The notes under the pieces were generated by a model. The model did no database searches. It was not told the DNA's origin and saw only the letters and a list, made by a program, of their open reading frames with translations. A DNA stretch of 64,000 bases from Planococcus circulans (lineage in GTDB: Bacteria; Bacillota; Bacilli; Bacillales_A; Planococcaceae). This document shows positions 1 to 8,505 of this stretch, in pieces. How positions within the stretch are numbered: the stretch's first letter is position 1; every line of letters starts with the position of its first letter. The stretch covers positions 62,001 through 126,000 of the forward strand of contig NZ_JAIQCL010000002.1 in NCBI RefSeq assembly GCF_020023385.1, given 5' to 3'. A program made the translations under genes and the position numbers.

Positions 1-89
1 CGAGTGAACTAAGATGTTTTACGCACCGCCTTTAAAATGGGGCTGTGTAATTGATAGATGACAGAAACAGAAGTACAGGGGGTTCAAAG

Positions 90-938
90 ATGACTTCTTT
101 GATGCAAAAAATAAAAGACGTACTGCCGCAACTATCAGAGGCAGAAGGGCGGATCGGCGACTATGTTCTTGAAAATCCGGAAGCTGTCCCCCATATGACG
201 ACGAAAGAACTGGCGCAAAAATCAGGTGTTAGCGAAGCGACCATCATCCGTTTCTGCAAATCGATCGGCATCGGCAGCTTTAAATCCTTCAAACTGGCAC
301 TCATGAAAGATTTGACTTTAACAGATACCAGCCTCACCGATTTTTCGGTGCTGAACAAAAAGGATTCGCCATATGATCTTTTTCATAAAGTCATCCATGT
401 CAATAAATCAGCGATTGAATCGTGCGCGGATTCCATGGACCGGAAAGAACTGGCCAAAGCAGTGGAAGCGATTCAGTATGCTAACAAAATTGTCTTTTTC
501 GGTGTTGGGGGCTCATCTACGGCCGCAGTTGATGCTCAGTATAAATTCACCAAACTGGGCTATCACTCGATCACTTCCCTTGATTTTCATTATATGCTGT
601 CGATTATTCCTCATTTGACGGAAAACGATGTTTTCGTGGCGATCAGCACTTCCGGAAAAACCAAGGATGTTTTAGAGCTCACCCGTTTTGCACAAAGAAA
701 AGGGGCGACCGCCATCGCCATCACGACACTCAGTAAATCACCATTGTACAAAGAGGCTGACATCCGGCTATGCACACCAAATGTTGAACAGGACTTCCGT
801 ATTGGCAGCATTCCCTCGCGGATGACGCAATTGACGGTCATCGATACCTTGTATATGAGCATTTTCCATCATGTCGGCGAGAAGGTTTTGCAGCAATACT
901 ATGATGCCCGAAGTGAAATGGAAAATTTAAGAAGATGA
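90..938 (+). CDS. murR: RpiR-family regulator, MurR-type
   Basis: Transcriptional regulator of about 282 residues with an N-terminal HTH_6 domain (ELAQKSGVSEATIIRFCKSIG) and a C-terminal SIS sugar-phosphate-binding domain (FFGVGGSS and AISTSGKT motifs). RpiR proteins of this layout sense a phosphosugar; beside murQ/murP the likely effector is MurNAc-6-phosphate (inference from context). An in-frame ATG lies upstream at 51, but AGGGGG followed by an 8-nt gap favours the ATG at 90. It is transcribed in the same direction as murQ but separated from it by a weak terminator and a separate promoter, so murR probably has its own message. Confidence 0.85.
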   Translation: MTSLMQKIKDVLPQLSEAEGRIGDYVLENPEAVPHMTTKELAQKSGVSEATIIRFCKSIGIGSFKSFKLALMKDLTLTDTSLTDFSVLNKKDSPYDLFHKVIHVNKSAIESCADSMDRKELAKAVEAIQYANKIVFFGVGGSSTAAVDAQYKFTKLGYHSITSLDFHYMLSIIPHLTENDVFVAISTSGKTKDVLELTRFAQRKGATAIAITTLSKSPLYKEADIRLCTPNVEQDFRIGSIPSRMTQLTVIDTLYMSIFHHVGEKVLQQYYDARSEMENLRR

Positions 939-968
939 AGAGCCGTAGACCCGGTTCTCTTTTTTTTG
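939..968 (+). terminator. Weak intrinsic terminator after murR
   Basis: Stem AGAGCCG/CGGTTCT with one G-U pair, followed by a run of eight T residues. Confidence 0.5.
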
Positions 969-1007
969 CTGTTATGAAATTTAAATTCACTATTTAGATA
1001 ATTTATA

Positions 1008-1035
1008 TTGACATTAAATTTCTTGGAGATAAAAT
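1008..1035 (+). promoter_or_regulatory. Putative sigma-A promoter of murQ-murP-mupG
   Basis: TTGACA (1008-1013) and TAAAAT (1030-1035) are separated by 16 bp in an AT-rich stretch. The murQ start is about 33 bp downstream of the -10. A MurR operator would be expected near here but I cannot identify one with certainty. Confidence 0.6.
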
Positions 1036-1068
1036 GAAAACAAGAAATAAAAGTAAAAGGGTGATCTG

Positions 1069-1953
1069 ATGCTGGAAAATCTATCCACAGAAAAACGCAA
1101 TAACAACACCATGAAGATGGATGAAATGTCAGTGCTGGAAATATTGCAGACCATGAACCAGGAAGATCGTCTTGTTCCAAAGGCCATTGAAATGGAATTC
1201 GCCAACATTGAAGAGTCGGTACAAAAAGCCATACGTTCTTTTAAAGCAGGAGGCAGATTGATTTATATCGGTGCCGGAACCAGTGGTCGTTTGGGAATTT
1301 TGGATGCAGTCGAATGCGTTCCGACATTCGGTGTTTCACCTGAACAGGTTGTCGGAATCATAGCTGGAGGAACAGAAGCGATCAAAATAGCGATAGAAGG
1401 CGTAGAAGACAATCCTGAGCTGGGAATGGACGATTTGAAAGCGGTTTCTTTAACAGCTGATGATACGGTTGTCGGAATCGCGGCTAGCGGCCGCACACCT
1501 TACGTGATTGGTGCACTTCAATATGCCAAACAGATTGGGGCAGAAACGGTTGCAATGTCATGCAATAAAGGAGCGGAAATCAGCGGCTATGCCGATACGG
1601 CGATTGAAATCGAAACAGGAGCTGAAGTATTGACCGGTTCAACCCGTCTAAAGGCTGGAACTGCACAGAAGCTGGTTTTGAATATGATTTCGACAGCTGC
1701 AATGATCGGGATAGGCAAGGTTTACGGCAACCTGATGGTGGATGTACAAGCCACCAATGAAAAGTTGATTGAGCGCTCCAAACGGATTATTATGGATGCC
1801 GCCCAAGTCGATTATGCCACAGCACAGCGTTATTACGAAAAAGCGGACGGCCATGTAAAAACAGCGATTGTCATGAGTCTGCTGGATTGCACGAAAGAAC
1901 AAGCTATCGAAAAACTGGAGGCAGCTGGCGGTTTTGTTCGAAAAGCTATATAA
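1069..1953 (+). CDS. murQ: N-acetylmuramic acid 6-phosphate etherase
   Basis: Cytosolic lyase that removes D-lactate from MurNAc-6-phosphate to give GlcNAc-6-phosphate, the step that joins MurNAc catabolism to the nag pathway. The 294 residues match the usual size of about 300. SIS-domain signature IYIGAGTSGRLGILDAVECVPTFG cannot be quoted in full, but its core GAGTSGRLG lies near residue 69, with GIAASGRTPYV near 139 and STRLKAGTAQK near 190. It lies 24 bp before murP and is the first gene of a murQ-murP-mupG transcription unit. Confidence 0.95.
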   Translation: MLENLSTEKRNNNTMKMDEMSVLEILQTMNQEDRLVPKAIEMEFANIEESVQKAIRSFKAGGRLIYIGAGTSGRLGILDAVECVPTFGVSPEQVVGIIAGGTEAIKIAIEGVEDNPELGMDDLKAVSLTADDTVVGIAASGRTPYVIGALQYAKQIGAETVAMSCNKGAEISGYADTAIEIETGAEVLTGSTRLKAGTAQKLVLNMISTAAMIGIGKVYGNLMVDVQATNEKLIERSKRIIMDAAQVDYATAQRYYEKADGHVKTAIVMSLLDCTKEQAIEKLEAAGGFVRKAI

Positions 1954-1977
1954 CATTTAGGGGAGCGGAGGGGAAGT

Positions 1978-3357
1978 ATGAAAAAAGAACAGCAAATGGC
2001 GCATGACATTCTCGCGAAAATCGGGGGAAAAGAGAATATCAATCAAGTAGCACATTGTATGACGCGGTTGCGTTTGTCGATTAAAGATGACAGTAAAGTA
2101 GAATTGAACGAATTGAAGCGTGTGGATGGTGTAATGGGTGTCATCGAAGATGATACACTTCAGATCGTCGTAGGTCCTGGGACCGTCAATAAGGTTGCTG
2201 CTGAAATGAGCAGTGAAACGGGATTGGCCATCGGTGAAATGGCGGATGTTGACGAAAATGATATGGATTTCACGGAAAAAGCTGCTTTGAATAAAGCTAA
2301 ACTGAAAGAAAAGAACAAGACGCCTTTCAAGCTCTTTCTTCGCCGGGTCGGTAATATCTTCATTCCGCTGATTCCAGGTCTGGTCGCTTCAGGAATCATC
2401 AACGGTGCAGCCAACTTCGCTAAAAACGCTGGTGTGGATGCTACTGAAACCTGGATGCAGATTTTATTGCTGCTCGGAAGTACTGTATTCGCTTACTTGG
2501 CTATTTTGGTCGGCTGGAATACAGCCAAAGAGTTTGGTGGAACACCGGTACTGGGCGCTATTGCAGGAGGAATCTTGTTCAACCCGATGCTGGCGGATAT
2601 CGTTATTTATGGAGAACCGCTGGTCGTCGGAAGAGGTGGATTATTCGGCGTAATATTTGCAGCTTGGCTGATGACATTTGTTGAGAAGAATGTACGTAAA
2701 GTGATGCACAGCTCTGTCGATATTTTATTTACACCTCTGATTACATTATTGGTTGTTGGTTTCTTCTCACTTTATGCAGTTGTCCCAGTCGCTGGGCTTT
2801 TATCAGATGGAATTATGACTGTGTTAACTTCGGTTCTTGATGTCGGTGGGGTATTAGCAGGAGGCGTTCTAGCCGGTTTCTTCCTTCCACTTGTTATGCT
2901 CGGCCTGCACCATGGTTTGACTCCGATTCACCTCGAGTTGATGAACACTGTTGGCGCGACAGCTTTACTGCCGATTCTGGCAATGGCTGGAGCTGGGCAG
3001 GTTGGTGCCACCATTGCAGTATATATAAAAACTAGAAATCAGCGTCTTAAGAACATCATTAAAGGGGCTCTGCCTGTTGGATTCCTCGGCATCGGGGAAC
3101 CGCTTCTTTACGGTGTAACTTTGCCACTTGGCCGTCCGTTCATAACGGCTTGTATGGGTGCTGCATTTGGCGGTGCTTTCCAGGCAGTGATGCATACGGC
3201 AGCACTCGGAATAGGGGTGTCAGGCATATCATTGATTCCGCTTATTGCTGAAAGCAAGTATGTCTGGTACTTCGTCGGTTTGGTCGTTTCGTATATTTTT
3301 GGATTTATCTTCACCTATCTATTTGGATTCAAAGAAGAGATGGCAGAAGGGATTTAA
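1978..3357 (+). CDS. murP: PTS EIIBC, N-acetylmuramic acid-specific
   Basis: Membrane permease that imports and phosphorylates MurNAc or a MurNAc-containing disaccharide. Residues 1-80 form a glucose-type EIIB domain with the phospho-cysteine in HCMTRLR (Cys27). Residues about 110-455 form the hydrophobic EIIC domain with GIGEPLLYGV. There is no EIIA domain, as is usual for MurP, so phosphate must come from another EIIA; the EIIA of NagE in this window is a possible donor (inference). A GGGGAGCGGAGGGG region provides the ribosome binding site. The specificity call rests on the murQ/mupG context. Confidence 0.9.
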   Translation: MKKEQQMAHDILAKIGGKENINQVAHCMTRLRLSIKDDSKVELNELKRVDGVMGVIEDDTLQIVVGPGTVNKVAAEMSSETGLAIGEMADVDENDMDFTEKAALNKAKLKEKNKTPFKLFLRRVGNIFIPLIPGLVASGIINGAANFAKNAGVDATETWMQILLLLGSTVFAYLAILVGWNTAKEFGGTPVLGAIAGGILFNPMLADIVIYGEPLVVGRGGLFGVIFAAWLMTFVEKNVRKVMHSSVDILFTPLITLLVVGFFSLYAVVPVAGLLSDGIMTVLTSVLDVGGVLAGGVLAGFFLPLVMLGLHHGLTPIHLELMNTVGATALLPILAMAGAGQVGATIAVYIKTRNQRLKNIIKGALPVGFLGIGEPLLYGVTLPLGRPFITACMGAAFGGAFQAVMHTAALGIGVSGISLIPLIAESKYVWYFVGLVVSYIFGFIFTYLFGFKEEMAEGI

Positions 3358-3360
3358 GGA

Positions 3361-3386
3361 AAGGGAGAGAAATCTCCCTTTTTTTC
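3361..3386 (+). terminator. Intrinsic terminator after murP
   Basis: Perfect GGGAGA-gaaa-TCTCCC stem followed by seven T residues. It would attenuate transcription from murP into mupG. Confidence 0.8.
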
Positions 3387-3430
3387 TATTAGTTTAAAAG
3401 TATGTGAGCTATTGAAAAGGAGTTGGCACA

Positions 3431-4483
3431 ATGCGTGGAATTTCGGTTTATTTGGGGGACGATTCGTTTCAGGAATTAGAACCTTATATTGAAAAGCTCA
3501 GCAAGCTCGGATTCACATCAATTTTTACTTCACTGCATATTCCAGAGGACGATCCATTGCTCTATAAGGAACGGCTACAGCAATTGGGGCAATGGGCTCT
3601 AAAGTTTGATATGGAACTGATGGCGGACATCGCGCCGCAGTCATTGGCTCATCTCGGTTTTAGTTGGGAGAGTGCGGAAGGTCTGTTGGAGTGGGGACTG
3701 ACCGGGCTGCGGATTGACTATGGGATGGACGACAACGTAATTGCGGAGTTGTCCCACCGGATGAAAATTGCGTTGAATGCCAGTACGTTGACGAGAAGTG
3801 GATTGGCTGCATTGAATTCCGCTGGTTTGAAGCGGGATGCTGTTGAGATGTGGCATAATTTTTATCCGCGTCCGGAGACCGGTTTGGATTCCGTAGAGTT
3901 TGTGAAAACCAATCTATGGCTGAAAAGTGAAGGACTGACCGTGATGGCCTTCATTCCCGGAGATGGGATTTTGCGGGGACCAGTGCATAAGGGATTACCC
4001 ACTTTAGAGGAACACCGGGACGCGGATCCTTTTGAAGCCTACCTGCATCTGAAGGATCAGGGCGCGGTGGATAGGGTGCTGGTCGGCGACATTACACTCA
4101 GTGATGACACCCTGGAACAATTTGGCGCGTTCCATGAAGGCGAAATTCTATTGAGGGCAAAAGCTTTGGTGGAGATGGAAGAGATGGATGTCCAAACCAA
4201 TCGCTGGGATGCAGCGCGGGACTGCATCCGTTCCATGGAATCGCGCCAATACGGCTTAATCGGCACCCACCTATTGAAACCGAACAATGTCATTGCACGG
4301 AATAAAGGCAGTATTACGGTGGATAATGAGCGTTATAGCCGCTACCAGGGCGAATTGCAAATTACCAAAAGAGATTTACCCGCCGATGACAAGGTTAACG
4401 TCATTGGAAAAGTCATCAATGAAGATCTTTCGTTGTTGCAGTATATCAAGGGCGGCACGAAATTTCGGATAAAGTGGATTTGA
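3431..4483 (+). CDS. mupG: 6-phospho-N-acetylmuramidase, DUF871 family
   Basis: A 350-residue protein of the DUF871 family, characterised in Staphylococcus aureus as MupG. That enzyme splits intracellular MurNAc-6P-GlcNAc into MurNAc-6P and GlcNAc after uptake by MurP. Supporting features are the N-terminal ISVYLGDDSF strand, the TIM-barrel-like segment FTSLHIPEDD, and the C-terminal small beta domain from about residue 235 (NRWDAARDCIRSMESRQYG). AAGGAG precedes the ATG. It follows murP across a terminator and ends at its own terminator. Confidence 0.88.
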   Translation: MRGISVYLGDDSFQELEPYIEKLSKLGFTSIFTSLHIPEDDPLLYKERLQQLGQWALKFDMELMADIAPQSLAHLGFSWESAEGLLEWGLTGLRIDYGMDDNVIAELSHRMKIALNASTLTRSGLAALNSAGLKRDAVEMWHNFYPRPETGLDSVEFVKTNLWLKSEGLTVMAFIPGDGILRGPVHKGLPTLEEHRDADPFEAYLHLKDQGAVDRVLVGDITLSDDTLEQFGAFHEGEILLRAKALVEMEEMDVQTNRWDAARDCIRSMESRQYGLIGTHLLKPNNVIARNKGSITVDNERYSRYQGELQITKRDLPADDKVNVIGKVINEDLSLLQYIKGGTKFRIKWI

Positions 4484-4485
4484 AC

Positions 4486-4530
4486 AAAGAAAGAGCAGCT
4501 TTTAACGAGCTGATCTTTCTTTCTTTTTTT
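4486..4530 (+). terminator. Intrinsic terminator after mupG
   Basis: Interrupted stem GAAAGAGCAGCT / GAGCTGATCTTTC followed by a T-rich tract. Confidence 0.75.
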
Positions 4531-4638
4531 GAAACTTAATTTCATGTTATATGATACTTTATGATTAGCTAAACTTCATCGAAGTAAGTAATTGGAAATA
4601 GAGTTAAAAATAAAATATTCGGAATATATTGTAAATAC

Positions 4639-4671
4639 AGCTCCATTGGTGGATAGGCAGCCAATGGAGCT
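4639..4671. promoter_or_regulatory. Long perfect inverted repeat upstream of amiE
   Basis: The 11-bp arms AGCTCCATTGG (4639-4649) and CCAATGGAGCT (4661-4671) enclose an 11-nt loop. No T-tract follows, so it is not a standard terminator. It sits 60 bp before the amiE start and could be an operator or an RNA hairpin. Confidence 0.5.
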
Positions 4672-4733
4672 TTCTGTAGGCTTAAAGAATAACGGGTTTC
4701 GAATTATAAATTGATTTGATCTGGAGGGATAAC

Positions 4734-6362
4734 ATGAAGAAAGGGTTATGTTTTACAGCTTTAACAGCAGTCATGGCAGTTTCATTGGTCTTGCCATCGG
4801 CCAATCCAGCTTCAGCTTCATCGGCCAGGCAATGGGATTCACCGGCTCCGCTGTCTTCCGTGCTGCATAAAGGCTCAGCAAAAAGTGCGGGATTGATGGA
4901 AGAGCCACTGGAACAGATTGACGCAATGATGGAAACAGCAGTGAAAAACGGTACAGCACCTGGAGTTGTCGCATTTGCCGCAAAGAGCGGGCATATCGTG
5001 AAACACGAAGCTTATGGCTATTCAGCCCTCTACACAGATGACCAACAGACGAAGATGGCCAATCCGGTGGAGATGAAAGCGGATACAATTTTTGACGTCG
5101 CATCGATCAGTAAAATCTTTACGACTACAGCAGCAATGATTCTGTTTGAAGAGGGCCTTTTCAATCTGGATGATCCGGTTGCACTCCATTTGCCGGAGTT
5201 TGCAGCTAACGGGAAAGAAGAGGTGACCATACGGCAGCTGATGACGCATACATCGGGATTCACCTCGTGGGTGCCGCTTTATCAGCAGGAAGGCGGGCGT
5301 GAAGAACGGATTGAATACGCCCTACAATATCCGTTAGCCAATCACCCAGGAGAGAATTATACATACAGCGACCTCAATTTAATCACTTTGGGTGCATTGA
5401 TTGAAAAGTTCTCAGGCATGGGCCTCGATGAATTTATCGATAAGGAGCTTACTGGTCCGCTTGGGATGGAAGACACCATGTATAATCCGCCAGCATCGCT
5501 GAAGCAACGAATTGCGGCAACGGAATTTCAGCCGGCAATCGGCAGGGGGATGGTATGGGGGGAAGTACATGATGAGAATGCATGGTCACTCGATGGAGTA
5601 GCTGGGCACGCCGGTGTATTTTCAACTGCTTTGGATTTAGGGAAGCTTGCCCATATGTTCCTGAATGATGGGAAATACGGCGGTCAGCGGATTTTGGAAA
5701 AAGAAACGGTTCGTTTGCTGGAAACCAATCAGATTCCTGAATTTCCCGGAAATGATCACGGCCTTGGTTGGGAGTTGAACCAAGGTTGGTATATGGATGC
5801 TTTATCGGATTCCTCGACTTTCGGGCACACCGGCTACACAGGGACGAGCATCGTCATCAACCGCGACAATCACACTACGGCCATTCTGCTGACTAACCGT
5901 GTGCATCCATCGCGGACGACAGTATCAACTAATTTTATCAGACGTGATTTCGCTCGGGCAGTAGCCGATTCAATTTCAGCTCCACTGAACAAAAAAGATG
6001 CAGCATGGTTTACGGGATATGGGGATCACCTTAATCATCAGATGACTGTCGCGACAAACGGAGCTTCGAGCCTGACCTTCGATGGATGGAACCGCATTGA
6101 ACAGGATTCCGATTATGGCTATGTGGAAACATCCATGGATGGCACAAGCTGGAGCGAGGCTGTGCTTCAATTGACAGGAGACAGTGAAGGGTGGAAGAAG
6201 CATGAAATTAGGCTGCCGAAAGAAACGCAATTTCTCCGTTTCCGCTATGTCACGGACGGTTCAGTCAACGGCCGCGGCTTGTATATCAGAAACCTTAAAG
6301 CAGATGGCAAGGAAATAGAACCGTTAGATGAACAGAACGACTGGACATTACGCAATTATTGA
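4734..6362 (+). CDS. amiE: Secreted beta-lactamase-fold hydrolase, AmiE-like
   Basis: Exported serine hydrolase of the class C beta-lactamase fold, related to Bacillus subtilis YbbE/AmiE, which releases peptide from MurNAc during muropeptide recycling. A signal peptide covers residues 1-29 (ends SANPASASSA). The SxxK motif is SISK, the Tyr motif is YSDLN and the HTG triad is HTGYTGTS. Residues about 430-542 form an additional beta-rich C-terminal domain (FDGWNRIEQDSDYG...) absent from the roughly 440-residue B. subtilis protein. An upstream ATG at 4716 exists, but GGAGGG fits the ATG at 4734. It is first in the amiE-nagZ-namZ group. Confidence 0.82.
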   Translation: MKKGLCFTALTAVMAVSLVLPSANPASASSARQWDSPAPLSSVLHKGSAKSAGLMEEPLEQIDAMMETAVKNGTAPGVVAFAAKSGHIVKHEAYGYSALYTDDQQTKMANPVEMKADTIFDVASISKIFTTTAAMILFEEGLFNLDDPVALHLPEFAANGKEEVTIRQLMTHTSGFTSWVPLYQQEGGREERIEYALQYPLANHPGENYTYSDLNLITLGALIEKFSGMGLDEFIDKELTGPLGMEDTMYNPPASLKQRIAATEFQPAIGRGMVWGEVHDENAWSLDGVAGHAGVFSTALDLGKLAHMFLNDGKYGGQRILEKETVRLLETNQIPEFPGNDHGLGWELNQGWYMDALSDSSTFGHTGYTGTSIVINRDNHTTAILLTNRVHPSRTTVSTNFIRRDFARAVADSISAPLNKKDAAWFTGYGDHLNHQMTVATNGASSLTFDGWNRIEQDSDYGYVETSMDGTSWSEAVLQLTGDSEGWKKHEIRLPKETQFLRFRYVTDGSVNGRGLYIRNLKADGKEIEPLDEQNDWTLRNY

Positions 6363-6379
6363 TCAAAGGGGGATGGGAA

Positions 6380-8485
6380 ATGCACAAGCTGAAGAAAATT
6401 CTTTTGGTGCCGGCGTTACTCGCGGCACTAGTCATTTCATCATTATTTACAGGAAGCGGACAGGCCGCCGCAGCTAGTCCGGTTACAGATTTGGTGATTC
6501 TGCAGAATGTACCTGAAGTCGCAGTAGGTGGAGTGGGGAAAGGCCTCCAACTCCAAGCAGTGCATCTCTATGAGGACGGGCAGTACATGCTGGTTTCGGA
6601 AAACCTGACATGGGAGTCTGTCAATAAGACGGTGGCATCTGTAGATTCACAGGGAAACGTTGAAGTGTCAGGGAAACCAGGCAAAACGTTCATCACCGTT
6701 TCAGATGGATCATTTACAGATAGAATTTCGATCCAAGTAAAACCGGATGCCAAAGTAAAAGGCTTAAAAGGCAAGCCGCCGCTTAGCACTTCGGTGATCA
6801 AGGAAAGCGGCGATCGCTATGATTTGGTCAATAGGGCGGTAGGACAGATGACCATGGAAGAAAAAGTCGGGCAGATGCTGATGCCGGATTTCCGCAACTG
6901 GAAGGGGCAGAATGTAACGGAAATGCTGCCTGAAATCGAGCAATTGGTCAAAGAATATCATCTTGGCGGAGTGATCCTGTTTCGTGAGAATGTGGTGACG
7001 ACTGAACAGACAACCAAACTGGTTACAGATTATCAGGCGGCAGCCCAAAAGCATAGCTTGCTGATGACCATCGATCAGGAAGGTGGCATCGTCACGCGTC
7101 TGCAGTCAGGAACCGATATGCCGGGAAATATGGCGCTTGGGGCAACACGTTCAGCTGAACTTACCCAGAACGTTGGAAAAGCCATTGGTGAAGAATTGTC
7201 GGCACTGGGCATCAATATGAACTTTGCACCATCGTTTGACATCAACAACAATCCGGATAACCCGGTGATTGGTGTACGGTCGTTCGGTGAGAAGCCGGAA
7301 CTTGTCGCTGAATTGGGAGTCGCTTATACAAAAGGACTTCAGGAAACAGGAACCGCTGCGACTGCAAAACATTTCCCGGGACACGGGGATACAGCGGTTG
7401 ATTCGCATCTCGGCCTACCGGAAGTTCCTTATGATTTAGAACGCTTGAAAGCTGTTGAATTGTATCCGTTCCAAAAAGCGATGGAGGCGGATATTGATGC
7501 CATTATGACAGCACATGTCACCTTCCCGAAAATTGACGGTACAAAAGTCATTTCACAGAAAGATGGCACTGAAATCAACCTGCCAGCGACACTTTCCTAC
7601 AAAGTACTGACAGAATTGATGCGGGAGGAAATGGGATATAAAGGGGTTATTTTCACGGATGCGCTGAACATGCAGGCCATCGCTGACCATTTTGGGCCGG
7701 TGGATGCTGTCATTCGTGCAGTCAACGCAGGGACCGATATCGTACTTATGCCGGTCGGACTTGAAAGTGTGGCAAATGGCCTTTACGAAGCGGTTCGTTC
7801 CGGTGAAATAGCGGAAGAGCGCATCAACGCATCGGCAACGCGCATTCTCAGCCTAAAAATGAAGCGCGGTATCCTGAAAGAGGAATCGCCGGTTTCATTG
7901 GAGGAAAAAACGGCAAATGCCTTGCAGGTTGTCGGCTCTGAAGCTCACAAGCAAGTAGAAAGAGAAGCGGCTGAAAAATCCATCACTCTTGTGAAAAATG
8001 AAGGCGTGCTGCCGTTGGCCCCAGCGGCTGAAGATATGCTGGTGGTTGTCGGCAACATCTATTCAGATGAATTGTACGCTGGATTAAAAGCACGCCATGA
8101 CAATACGATGTGGATTGAAACAGGTGCACCGTTAACCGCGCAGCAGCTGGAGACAGCCAAATCGGCAAAGGCGGTTATCGTCGGTACTGCCACATCATCA
8201 CTGTCACAGCGATCACCAGAGAGCGCCCAAATGAAACTGGTCAATCAGTTGGTTGCAGAAGTGGAAGCGCCAGTGATCGGCGTCGCAGTCCGCAATCCTT
8301 ATGACATTATGGCGTATCCTGAAATTGATGCCTATTTGACGCAATACAGCTTCCGGACAGCAAGTTACGAGGCGATGGCTTCAGCAATCATGGGCGAATT
8401 GGCTCCGACCGGTAAATTGCCGGTGACCATTCCGAACCTTGCGGGTGAAACGTTTTATGAATATGGCCACGGCTTAAGCTACTGA
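6380..8485 (+). CDS. nagZ: Secreted beta-N-acetylglucosaminidase NagZ, GH3
   Basis: Extracellular glycosidase removing terminal GlcNAc from peptidoglycan fragments. A Sec signal peptide ends near GQAAAA (about residue 30) with no lipobox. Residues about 32-122 form a BIG2-like Ig domain (SVNKTVASVDSQGNVEVSG). GH3 barrel residues follow: KHFPGHGDTAVDSHLGLP carries the family His-Asp motifs, and FTDALNMQAI carries the nucleophile Asp. A C-terminal alpha/beta GH3 domain extends to the end. GGGGGATGGGAA precedes the ATG at 6380. It starts 17 bp after amiE and precedes namZ by 20 bp, the same partners as in B. subtilis. Confidence 0.9.
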   Translation: MHKLKKILLVPALLAALVISSLFTGSGQAAAASPVTDLVILQNVPEVAVGGVGKGLQLQAVHLYEDGQYMLVSENLTWESVNKTVASVDSQGNVEVSGKPGKTFITVSDGSFTDRISIQVKPDAKVKGLKGKPPLSTSVIKESGDRYDLVNRAVGQMTMEEKVGQMLMPDFRNWKGQNVTEMLPEIEQLVKEYHLGGVILFRENVVTTEQTTKLVTDYQAAAQKHSLLMTIDQEGGIVTRLQSGTDMPGNMALGATRSAELTQNVGKAIGEELSALGINMNFAPSFDINNNPDNPVIGVRSFGEKPELVAELGVAYTKGLQETGTAATAKHFPGHGDTAVDSHLGLPEVPYDLERLKAVELYPFQKAMEADIDAIMTAHVTFPKIDGTKVISQKDGTEINLPATLSYKVLTELMREEMGYKGVIFTDALNMQAIADHFGPVDAVIRAVNAGTDIVLMPVGLESVANGLYEAVRSGEIAEERINASATRILSLKMKRGILKEESPVSLEEKTANALQVVGSEAHKQVEREAAEKSITLVKNEGVLPLAPAAEDMLVVVGNIYSDELYAGLKARHDNTMWIETGAPLTAQQLETAKSAKAVIVGTATSSLSQRSPESAQMKLVNQLVAEVEAPVIGVAVRNPYDIMAYPEIDAYLTQYSFRTASYEAMASAIMGELAPTGKLPVTIPNLAGETFYEYGHGLSY

Positions 8486-8505
8486 CACTAAAAGGGGGAA
8501 TAACT

